NCBI GenBank assembly: GCA_002785215.1
Contig: PFMK01000059.1
Span: forward strand, 1 to 18,272
From: Candidatus Gottesmanbacteria bacterium CG_4_10_14_0_8_um_filter_37_24
Lineage (GTDB): Bacteria > Patescibacteriota > Microgenomatia > 2-02-FULL-39-11
Reading direction: 5' to 3'
DNA: 18,272 nucleotides
Shown: piece after piece, positions 1-5,853 of the stretch
How positions within the stretch are numbered: the first letter of the stretch is position 1
Layout: each line of letters begins with the position of its first letter
The notes under the pieces: generated by a model
Told to the model about the DNA's origin: nothing
The model's database searches: none
The model's input: only the letters and a program-made list of their open reading frames with translations
Program-made: the position numbers and the translations under genes

Positions 1-1
1 G

Positions 2-67
2 TTATGTGTCGCCCGTAACATTCATAAACAGTTGGAGTCCGAAAAGTGGGTGACCTATACAAACTAA
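2..67 (+). CDS. Possible C-terminal end of an upstream gene (partial)
   Basis: Frame 2 is open from the window edge to TAA at 65-67 and reads as a plausible charged C-terminus (ARNIHKQLESEKWVTYTN). Frame 3 is also open up to a TGA at 51-53, so the frame choice is uncertain. The start and most of the gene lie outside the window; no function can be assigned. Confidence 0.25.
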   Translation, partial: LCVARNIHKQLESEKWVTYTN

Positions 68-88
68 GGGTTAACAATCCGGATGGGA

Positions 89-94
89 TATAAT
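89..94 (+). promoter_or_regulatory. TATAAT -10 box, 6 nt before ATG 101
   Basis: A perfect TATAAT ends 6 nt before ATG 101, so transcription would start at or next to the start codon (leaderless). No good -35 is seen 16-18 bp upstream. It argues for ATG 101 rather than ATG 83, because the -10 box lies inside the longer reading frame. Confidence 0.45.
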
Positions 95-100
95 TTCTTT

Positions 101-829
101 ATGACATTAAATAATTATCTTGTCGGGATATTGAAATGTCTGAGTTCCATCAACAATTGTCAGATAAGAAAACAATTAATTGTAAATACCCCTTCCGTAA
201 AGCTTTTATTAAATAAAACAAATTATCTGGAGATAAATGAGAACTCAATTGTACTAAACGGTCAATATCATCTTGAGGAAAAAATCGTTGATTCGAATAT
301 CAGTCGTTTAGAAATTATTACCATCAAAAAGATTGACGCCTTCCTCCAAAAAATTTCAGGTAATATCACGGGATTCAACCATCTGGGTATAAGCTACTCC
401 TGTCCTGATATAAAGAAAGAAATCAGCTATTACAGGTCCATATTGTCAAATACCTCTCTTGGGCTTTATGAAGAAGATTCTACGATTCCTGGAGATAGGT
501 GGTTTTTCATAGGTGACATTAAAAATAAAGATAACCCGCTTTTTGAAATAGTGTTAACCCAATCCAAAAAACCCGTAAGAAACGTATGGATCCCCCATTT
601 CCAGATCGATTTGAATACTTCCCTACAATACAAGTCCCTGGTAAAAACCACTAATGCCCTGCTGTCCGAAGATTTTTTCAAGTGGAGCTTGGATTTCCCC
701 AATTACGGTACTGTTCTTGGTATGGGATTCCTGGGCAATATAACAGACGCAAAAGTGGTTCTGGGATTGGGAACGGATTTACGGAAAAAACAGTCTTTAA
801 TCCGCCTTCGCGGAAATTCCCAGTCGTAA
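101..829 (+). CDS. VOC-like (glyoxalase-fold) protein, C-terminus probably altered
   Basis: A 242-aa protein counted from ATG 101. ATG 83 in the same frame is less likely because a TATAAT box lies between the two. Residues 92-166 resemble a vicinal-oxygen-chelate unit: a strand with His94 (NHLGISYSC), an amphipathic helix (KKEISYYRSIL), a strand with Glu149 (PLFEIVL) and a strand with His166 (PHFQID). His, Glu and His at these places would suit metal ligands of that fold, but only one repeat is clear, so this is inference. The first 90 residues are not recognised. The last residues (about 236-242) run into a GC-rich stretch with small hairpins. The adjacent frame then opens and reads like a further coding segment up to 1037, so the present C-terminus may result from a frame disruption. 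The substrate is unknown; a non-enzymatic role is possible. Confidence 0.55.
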   Translation: MTLNNYLVGILKCLSSINNCQIRKQLIVNTPSVKLLLNKTNYLEINENSIVLNGQYHLEEKIVDSNISRLEIITIKKIDAFLQKISGNITGFNHLGISYSCPDIKKEISYYRSILSNTSLGLYEEDSTIPGDRWFFIGDIKNKDNPLFEIVLTQSKKPVRNVWIPHFQIDLNTSLQYKSLVKTTNALLSEDFFKWSLDFPNYGTVLGMGFLGNITDAKVVLGLGTDLRKKQSLIRLRGNSQS

Positions 830-1037
830 GGCCGTAGGACGCAGAGACATTTTTCCGCTTCGGACGGATTTCAGCTCCGAGCGAAACGCATTTGAAGAAT
901 CCCCAACCGTGAGATCGTGGGAGCTTCAAAAGAAATTGCTTGATGCTTTTTCTTCTTATCCTGTGGATTATAGTTTTAAGGAATCAAAGGATTTACTACT
1001 GACTTATTTATTAGGAAAATCGTTACGTATTGTGTGA
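801..1037 (+). pseudogene. Frame-shifted coding remnant downstream of the VOC-like gene
   Basis: Frame 3 is open for 78 codons after a stop at 798 and ends with TGA 1035-1037. Its second half (from about 920) reads as ordinary protein, for example WELQKKLLDAFSSYPVDYSF, followed by a Lys/Leu-rich tail. The first half is GC-rich and Arg-rich and looks non-coding. There is no convincing start codon or ribosome site. The simplest reading is the former C-terminus of the preceding gene, displaced by a short GC-rich insertion; an independent remnant is the alternative. This covers most of the gap up to 1152. Confidence 0.35.
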
Positions 1038-1093
1038 ATACTTACTTTTAACAAAATAGATGAAACAAGATAATGCTCGTATTTAATTGCTTC

Positions 1094-1115
1094 CGTATAA
1101 ATTTCGTATAAATTT
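1094..1115 (+). repeat. Perfect tandem 11-bp repeat upstream of a -35 box
   Basis: CGTATAAATTT occurs twice head-to-tail (1094-1104 and 1105-1115) and ends 1 bp before a TTGACT -35 box. The period of 11 bp is close to one helical turn, and the units are AT-rich, so they could be an UP element or paired regulator half-sites. A weaker related copy lies at 1078-1088. Confidence 0.6.
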
Positions 1116-1116
1116 A

Positions 1117-1145
1117 TTGACTATATACATTATCTTAATTATTAT
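1117..1145 (+). promoter_or_regulatory. Sigma70-type leaderless promoter
   Basis: TTGACT (1117-1122), a 17-bp spacer and TATTAT (1140-1145) give a near-consensus promoter. ATG 1153 begins 7 nt after the -10 box, the usual distance to a transcription start, so the mRNA would begin at the start codon. No Shine-Dalgarno site is present. Confidence 0.65.
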
Positions 1146-1152
1146 TTAATAG

Positions 1153-1893
1153 ATGCTATCTGCAAAAGAGATTTTTATCAGATTGTTCCCGCAAGAACAA
1201 ATATCAAACGAAACAGCCGGTTATTTATATTCTGATATTAAACTAAAAAATATCTTATTAGGGAATTTTCCCTATAAATGGACATTTGAAATTCAACCGG
1301 CAAAAAAATGTGAGGTTATTGTCGGAGAAAAACATATTTTAATTGATATGAGGATTGTGACAAAAGTAAATCTAAAAATATTTTTGTTATTAATCCCATT
1401 TGCGATTTTACTTAACATTATCTATTTGATTGTCACAAATAATTTTCTTACGTTCATAATTTCTTTTTTTATCGCATTACCAATACCTTTAGGATTAATA
1501 TATTTTTGGTTAACTAGTATTCAAGGAGGAGGAACATCTTATTTGTTTAATAAAGAATGGATTAGGGAATATCAATCAGATCCTATTTTCTTTATTAAAG
1601 GCACCGTTCCTCAAGGTCAACCATATTACTTAAGCCAGTACTTAGCAATGAATAATATTACAATTCCGGACATTATTTTATCTGGATCAGCTGCTTGGAT
1701 AGGAAGTGAATATCCTTGGAAATTCGTAGAAACTGATTTTAATATAAGTATATCTAAAGAAATGAGAAGTTCAAATACTCTTACTATAATTATATTTTTA
1801 ATAGGTTTTTTAATAATGTGGCTATCAATTCACCTGACTTATATTATCTTACCTCTTCAACTACAACTTTATAATTCTGCACTAACTTTATAA
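1153..1893 (+). CDS. Membrane protein of unknown function, three predicted helices
   Basis: This 246-aa protein is not recognised. It has a mainly polar N-terminal part (1-70), a hairpin of two hydrophobic segments (about 76-95 and 98-121), a central polar domain (122-206) with a Gly-rich turn (SIQGGG), several aromatic residues and a Trp/Pro region (SGSAAWIGSEYPWK), and a third helix near the C-terminus (208-232). There is no cleavable signal peptide and no catalytic motif. The layout suggests a membrane-anchored protein with soluble domains before and after the hairpin. It is monocistronic and faces a minus-strand pair across a 135-bp convergent gap. The start is well supported by a near-consensus promoter placed for leaderless transcription. 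Confidence 0.8.
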   Translation: MLSAKEIFIRLFPQEQISNETAGYLYSDIKLKNILLGNFPYKWTFEIQPAKKCEVIVGEKHILIDMRIVTKVNLKIFLLLIPFAILLNIIYLIVTNNFLTFIISFFIALPIPLGLIYFWLTSIQGGGTSYLFNKEWIREYQSDPIFFIKGTVPQGQPYYLSQYLAMNNITIPDIILSGSAAWIGSEYPWKFVETDFNISISKEMRSSNTLTIIIFLIGFLIMWLSIHLTYIILPLQLQLYNSALTL

Positions 1894-2028
1894 ATTGCGC
1901 TAATACACTTACTAACTAAAGGAATACTCTATTAGACTATCTATATAGGATCATATTGTGACTCTTAACCATTTACACTCTTGACTATCTGTTTAACTGA
2001 TGAAATTATTAATAATTAATTTGTCAAA

Positions 2029-2337
2029 TCATATAAGCTCAATACCATTTTCATCGACGGCAGATTGAAATACTTTTTCATTTGCCGCTCTAACTGGATA
2101 GGAAGATTCACCCCACCAACATAACCGACCTGCTAAAACCCGGCAATATCCTCCTCTCACGGCATCCGAACTCTGAAATACGCCTCCATCCACCATTCTC
2201 CTGACAAGATGTTCATGCAAAAGAGCATGTGGATCATTCTCTCTGGCAATTGCCACGACGTAAACTGGCCCGTTTTCCAGTAGGAATTTGTGTTCACCGT
2301 CATCATCTAATCTTTGGATTGCTTCCTGCCGATTCAT
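2029..2337 (-). CDS. Conserved-looking 102-aa protein of unknown function
   Basis: A small soluble protein with no signal peptide or membrane segment. It is acidic at the N-terminus (QRLDDDGEHK), and a central Gly/Arg/Cys/Trp-rich segment (RGGYCRVLAGRLCWWGESSY) suggests a compact fold. I do not recognise the family. Its ATG lies 6 nt after the stop of the GT-C-like gene, with no Shine-Dalgarno site, so it is probably co-transcribed and reached by ribosomes finishing that gene. The codon choice looks visibly richer in G and C than its neighbours (many CGG, GCC, GTC and CCG codons), which hints at a different origin. The reading frame and operon position support a real gene; the function is open. 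Confidence 0.6.
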   Translation of the reverse strand: MNRQEAIQRLDDDGEHKFLLENGPVYVVAIARENDPHALLHEHLVRRMVDGGVFQSSDAVRGGYCRVLAGRLCWWGESSYPVRAANEKVFQSAVDENGIELI

Positions 2338-2343
2338 AGTAAT

Positions 2344-4008
2344 TTATATTTTTGAGGATGTTTTAAATTGATTATTAATAAGGTATATGATAACCTCCTC
2401 ATTTTCGAAAACTTTTCTCAAGAAAGGCAATTTTACCACTTCCCCACCGTAATATTTTTCCTGATAACCAAAATATACATAACGGAAATTATTATCTTTC
2501 AGGAATTTATAAGCTTCATCTTCCAGCATCGAGTTTGAAAAAAATCTTATCCTTGTCATTTCCGTTATCTTCGCATTAGTGGAATTACCGGAAAATCCCT
2601 GCATAAGTTCGCTTGCTTCGTACATGGACATTACTCCAGATGCAACCGGAGTATTTGCCTCAAGCCATCTGAAAGCTTCAATTGACTTTTTCGTCGGGTA
2701 GACGAGCCGGGTGAAGTTCTTGTAATCCGTGAAATTAAATAAGTTGTTTCGGTAAGACAATAAATAATCGGGTAATGTAAGAACGAATAGCAAAATGATT
2801 ATTGCTAGTCCCTTAATTTTATAGTTTGCCAATCCAAATATTTGTAACCTTTTACTTAATGCCAGAATAAAATATGCTGAAAAAAGTGACAGCGGTATAT
2901 AGTATAATCCTTGGTTTGACCGGAGCGGATCTATCCTGATTTGATCCCCGAATGCAAGCAGGAAAACATGAGACAGTATCCAGGATAACAAAAAAGCAGT
3001 CTGAGATACGGTAAGGAAAGTTTTAATTTTTTTTGTAATAACACCGAAAATACCTGAAAGTCCGCAAAGGATTAAGGGGATGAAAGCCATCAGCACGTCT
3101 TTTGCGTAGATCGGCGGATGAAATATCTGATAGAATTGTGGGGCGGAAGCAATCAATCCCCACGGTTCCCGGGACAAAAAATGTTTGTAGTAGGAAAGCA
3201 GGGGAAGAGCAATTGCAAATCCGGCAATAATAGAAATAAGTTCACCCGTGATGAAAGCTCTTTTGTCTTTTGAAAATAGCAGCCTAATGACAATGTAATT
3301 TAAGAACGAAAAAGCCATAATAATATAAGTAAAAGGGTTTGCCAGAAGGATCAAATTCAGTAAAATCCCAAAGACAATAGTTTTGAGAAAGAGTGAATGT
3401 TTCGTGCAGAAAAACCAGCAGAAAGTAGCTATAAAAATAATGTACCCGACTAAGTAGTGAGGAGGACCTACAGCTCTTGAGATGATATCCGACCCTGATA
3501 TAAACGCAAGGTAACGGGATATTTTAAGCGGAAAAATCTGTTTGACTCTGACAAAACCAGTGATGTAAAAAGAAAACAAGAAGGCAAACAGGGTAACCAG
3601 TTTACTTTTGGAAAGCCGATAGAATAAAAATATCGTGGAAAAAAGAAAGAAAAATCCATATAGTATTCGGGATATATGGTAAGAAAAAACTGAATTAAAC
3701 TGAAGTATTTTCCCAAACAAATAGCCGCTTAAAGTATAAACCAGTTGAGTAAATACAGGGCTCTGAGGCATGGTCGTCAGAAGAAGACGTGCGCCAATCT
3801 CTCCCCTGCGGCCCAACTCCACATAAGAAAGATAGATAGCGTAATCAGAACTCCACCAGTGTATACCGGTAAACATGCGGCCGGGAGGTGTGGCCAGTAA
3901 ATGCGCAAGCCAGGGAGAAAGAGCGATAAAAAGAGTAATGGTAATAAGGAAAGGAATAAAGATATACCAATAGAAACTATGTTTGCTCTTTATTTTTTTA
4001 AATAGCAT
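2344..4008 (-). CDS. Polytopic GT-C-like membrane protein (putative glycosyltransferase)
   Basis: A 554-aa protein with an N-terminal helix, a first outside loop holding the motif GIHWWSSDYAIY (residues about 48-59), roughly ten further hydrophobic segments, and a polar C-terminal domain of about 110 residues that starts near FRWLEANTPVASG. An acidic first loop, many helices and a C-terminal outside domain with a W-L-x-x-N-T-P signature are the plan of GT-C enzymes that use lipid-linked sugars, and similar proteins are frequent in Microgenomates. The classical DxD or ExD is not clear; SSD takes its place. I choose ATG 4008 because GGAG (4018-4021) lies 9 nt upstream; a TTG at 4050 would add 14 residues. 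The activity, acceptor and sugar are unknown. The 102-aa gene follows 6 nt downstream. Confidence 0.7.
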   Translation of the reverse strand: MLFKKIKSKHSFYWYIFIPFLITITLFIALSPWLAHLLATPPGRMFTGIHWWSSDYAIYLSYVELGRRGEIGARLLLTTMPQSPVFTQLVYTLSGYLFGKILQFNSVFSYHISRILYGFFFLFSTIFLFYRLSKSKLVTLFAFLFSFYITGFVRVKQIFPLKISRYLAFISGSDIISRAVGPPHYLVGYIIFIATFCWFFCTKHSLFLKTIVFGILLNLILLANPFTYIIMAFSFLNYIVIRLLFSKDKRAFITGELISIIAGFAIALPLLSYYKHFLSREPWGLIASAPQFYQIFHPPIYAKDVLMAFIPLILCGLSGIFGVITKKIKTFLTVSQTAFLLSWILSHVFLLAFGDQIRIDPLRSNQGLYYIPLSLFSAYFILALSKRLQIFGLANYKIKGLAIIILLFVLTLPDYLLSYRNNLFNFTDYKNFTRLVYPTKKSIEAFRWLEANTPVASGVMSMYEASELMQGFSGNSTNAKITEMTRIRFFSNSMLEDEAYKFLKDNNFRYVYFGYQEKYYGGEVVKLPFLRKVFENEEVIIYLINNQFKTSSKI

Positions 4009-4058
4009 AAAAAGATACTCCGACACAATCCATAATACCACCCATGACAATTAATAGG

Positions 4059-4064
4059 AGTATA
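4059..4064 (-). promoter_or_regulatory. TATACT -10 box for the GT-C-like gene
   Basis: TATACT on the minus strand would start a transcript near 4052, giving a leader of about 45 nt to ATG 4008 that includes its GGAG ribosome site. It is divergent from the TATAAT at 4107-4112. The -35 region is unclear. Confidence 0.4.
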
Positions 4065-4106
4065 TTACCAGCTTTATTCCTGATACACCATTTTCTAAAT
4101 AATATT

Positions 4107-4112
4107 TATAAT
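4107..4112 (+). promoter_or_regulatory. TATAAT -10 box, 7 nt before ATG 4120
   Basis: A consensus -10 box ends 7 nt before the start codon and there is no Shine-Dalgarno site, so a leaderless transcript is predicted. The -35 is weak. It supports the chosen start of the hydrolase. Confidence 0.5.
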
Positions 4113-4119
4113 GTAAATC

Positions 4120-4929
4120 ATGGGAAATAAACTTACCGCTTTAGTAAATCCGAGAAAGTACGGCAAGTCCCCTTTCTCTATAGTTGTAATACACGGAGAC
4201 CCTGGCGCTCCCGGCGAAATGGCGCCAGTTGCACGGGAATTATCTGAAAATTATGGAGTGCTCGAACCTCTTCAAACCTATACTTCTTTGGGAGGGCAGG
4301 TACAGGAACTCAAAGAAATACTAGAAAAAAATGCTCAACCTCCGCTTGTCATGATAGGACATTCTTGGGGAGCTTATCTGAGTTTTATTTTCACGGCTCA
4401 TTATCCTACCTTTGTGAAAAAATTAATCCTTGTGGGAAGCGGGCCTTTTGAAGCTAAGTATGCCAAAGGGATCATGGATACCAGACTGAGCCGTTTGAGC
4501 GAAAAGGAAAGAACAGAAATACAGTCAATATTGATAAATCTTAAGGATCCTTCCGTGAAGAATAAAAATATTCTCTTTAAACGCCTCGGAATTCTTTTAG
4601 CGAAAGCTGACCATTATGATGTTATCGTCTCTAAGAATGAAGCTCTCGAATGTAACAACGAGATATTTCAGAGAGTTTGGGCTGGAGCGGAGAAATTAAG
4701 AAGTGAGGGCAAACTCCTGGCATTTGGTAGGAAAATAATATGTCCGGTAACAGCAATTCACGGCGATTATGACCCGCATCCTTCCGAAGGAGTCAGAAAA
4801 CCTCTTTCATCTATATTACCAGATTTCAAGTTTATTCTTCTGGAAAACTGCGGGCATGACCCGTGGCTTGAAAGAAAAGCTAAAGACAGATTCTATACAA
4901 TCCTGAGAAAAGAAATAAACTCGGGATAA
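4120..4929 (+). CDS. Alpha/beta-fold hydrolase
   Basis: A 269-aa cytoplasmic serine hydrolase. The catalytic triad is visible: nucleophile Ser82 in GHSWG (80-84), an acid in HGDYDP (Asp216 or Asp218) and His246 in CGHDPW. HGDPGAPG at 25-32 fits the oxyanion-hole turn (HGxPG) of the proline-iminopeptidase-like branch. A helical cap lies between about 110 and 200. The length is normal for the family and there is no signal peptide. The substrate cannot be read from the sequence; peptide, ester or lactone cleavage are all possible, and proline iminopeptidase is only a family resemblance. The gene stands alone, divergent from the GT-C-like gene, with a TATAAT box 7 nt before its ATG. It ends before a 134-bp gap that holds the VapBC promoter. 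Confidence 0.85.
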   Translation: MGNKLTALVNPRKYGKSPFSIVVIHGDPGAPGEMAPVARELSENYGVLEPLQTYTSLGGQVQELKEILEKNAQPPLVMIGHSWGAYLSFIFTAHYPTFVKKLILVGSGPFEAKYAKGIMDTRLSRLSEKERTEIQSILINLKDPSVKNKNILFKRLGILLAKADHYDVIVSKNEALECNNEIFQRVWAGAEKLRSEGKLLAFGRKIICPVTAIHGDYDPHPSEGVRKPLSSILPDFKFILLENCGHDPWLERKAKDRFYTILRKEINSG

Positions 4930-5025
4930 AAAATCTCTTTGAACTCTGAAGTTATATCCTCTAGCTTCCCCTGGCAGATGCATTTATACCCATCTTACTC
5001 CGGTTTGCGGCTTTTTTAATGCATA

Positions 5026-5054
5026 TTGATATAATTAATGTAATATAGTATACT
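5026..5054 (+). promoter_or_regulatory. VapBC promoter (TTGATA, 17 bp, TATACT)
   Basis: TTGATA (5026-5031), a 17-bp spacer and TATACT (5049-5054) form a near-consensus promoter. ATG 5064 follows after 9 nt with no Shine-Dalgarno site, so the leader would be 0-3 nt. The downstream half overlaps the direct repeat at 5035-5062. Confidence 0.6.
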
Positions 5055-5062
5055 TAATGTAA
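5035..5062 (+). promoter_or_regulatory. Operator-like direct repeat at the vapBC promoter
   Basis: TTAATGTAA occurs at 5035-5043 and 5054-5062, a 19-bp step (about two helical turns), on either side of the TATACT box, with a GTATAC palindrome (5048-5053) between. AbrB-type antitoxins repress their own operons by binding at the promoter, so this is the probable VapB/VapBC site. Binding is inferred. Confidence 0.5.
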
Positions 5063-5063
5063 C

Positions 5064-5321
5064 ATGCAGCAAATAGTATCCATCACTAGTCAAGGCCAAA
5101 TAACTATACCGTCCATTTTTCGAAAACGTCTCGGGCTTAACCAGTACCGGAAAGCCACTGTGAGAACAATAGACAATAAGATCATTATTGAACCAATCCC
5201 TAATCTTATGAAAATGGCCGGTGTTCTTCAAAATAAAGCTATAAAAAACAAAAGCATCGATGAAGTGATCACACTTGAAGAAAAAGCAGCTTTAAAAGCT
5301 GTATCAAAAATCATCAAATAA
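5064..5321 (+). CDS. vapB: VapB-type antitoxin, SpoVT/AbrB fold
   Basis: An 85-aa antitoxin. The N-terminal 45 residues carry the AbrB swapped-hairpin signature SQGQITIPSIFRKRLGL (9-25), the DNA-binding half that dimerises at the operon's own promoter. The C-terminal half (about 50-85) is Lys/Glu-rich and helical and is expected to wrap around the toxin and block its active site. VapC starts 4 nt after the stop codon, the usual antitoxin-toxin order. The start codon is fixed by a good promoter whose -10 box ends 9 nt upstream, and by homology beginning in the first residues. No ribosome site is seen, consistent with leaderless translation. Confidence 0.88.
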   Translation: MQQIVSITSQGQITIPSIFRKRLGLNQYRKATVRTIDNKIIIEPIPNLMKMAGVLQNKAIKNKSIDEVITLEEKAALKAVSKIIK

Positions 5322-5325
5322 CGCA

Positions 5326-5718
5326 ATGAAAAAATATTTCATTGACACAAATATCCTCCTGCGGTTTCTTCTCAAAGACAATAAACTGTTGTTCGCTCAG
5401 GCTGAAAAATATCTAAAAGATGCAGAACGGGGTGAAATCCAGCTCATCCTGCTTCCCACAGTGCTGTTTGAAATAGATTATGTTTTACGCGGAGTTTACT
5501 TGCTAAAAAGAAAAGAAAGCGCCGAGTTGCTCTCTACTCTGGCAAAAACAACTTATCTTCAGATCGACCATAGAGAAATTTTCATCCGGTCAGTTGAAAA
5601 ATATAAACAATTGAATATTGATCTTTTTGACATTTACCTGTATTTCAAAGCAAGAGCTGAAAATGCAGAGGTACTCTCCTTTGATAAAGATTTTCGGAAA
5701 TTGAAAAACAGTGCCTGA
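5326..5718 (+). CDS. vapC: VapC-type toxin, PIN-domain ribonuclease
   Basis: A 130-aa PIN domain of typical length. The four acidic metal ligands of this Mg-dependent RNase fold can be placed: Asp7 in FIDTN, Glu49 in LFEIDYVL, Asp102 in LFDIYL and Asp120 in SFDKDF. VapC toxins cut specific tRNAs or rRNA and halt translation when the antitoxin is degraded; the RNA target here cannot be predicted. The gene follows vapB by 4 nt with no separate ribosome site, so coupled translation is likely. All catalytic positions are intact, so the toxin looks functional. It converges with the res gene across a 135-bp gap that holds a modest hairpin (5720-5741) but no T-rich terminator. Confidence 0.9.
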   Translation: MKKYFIDTNILLRFLLKDNKLLFAQAEKYLKDAERGEIQLILLPTVLFEIDYVLRGVYLLKRKESAELLSTLAKTTYLQIDHREIFIRSVEKYKQLNIDLFDIYLYFKARAENAEVLSFDKDFRKLKNSA

Positions 5719-5853
5719 AAACCACGTTTGACATGGTGGTTGAACGAAGCCGAAGTGACGATTTTCGTATTCAGTTTTAGAAAGACCGTCAGAACAAGAT
5801 ATTCAACTCCAGAGGGAGGTTGACAAATCTTCTGAATTTTCTTAATAAATAAC

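Noticed and set aside
83..100. ATG 83 as the start of the VOC-like gene
   Set aside because: A TATAAT box at 89-94 lies inside the extra codons and is ideally placed for ATG 101; no ribosome site precedes ATG 83.
466..929. Minus-strand open frames opposite the VOC-like gene
   Set aside because: The plus-strand frame has fold-like motifs and a promoter; the minus-strand frames have neither.
5000..5017. CCG-GTTTG-CGG followed by six T, terminator-like, after the hydrolase gene
   Set aside because: The stem has only three base pairs, too weak to call a terminator, although the T-run is in the right place.
5720..5741. AACCAC and GTGGTT inverted repeat between vapC and res
   Set aside because: The stem is 6 bp with a 10-nt loop and there is no T-run on either strand; it could be a weak bidirectional pause site but is not supportable as a terminator.
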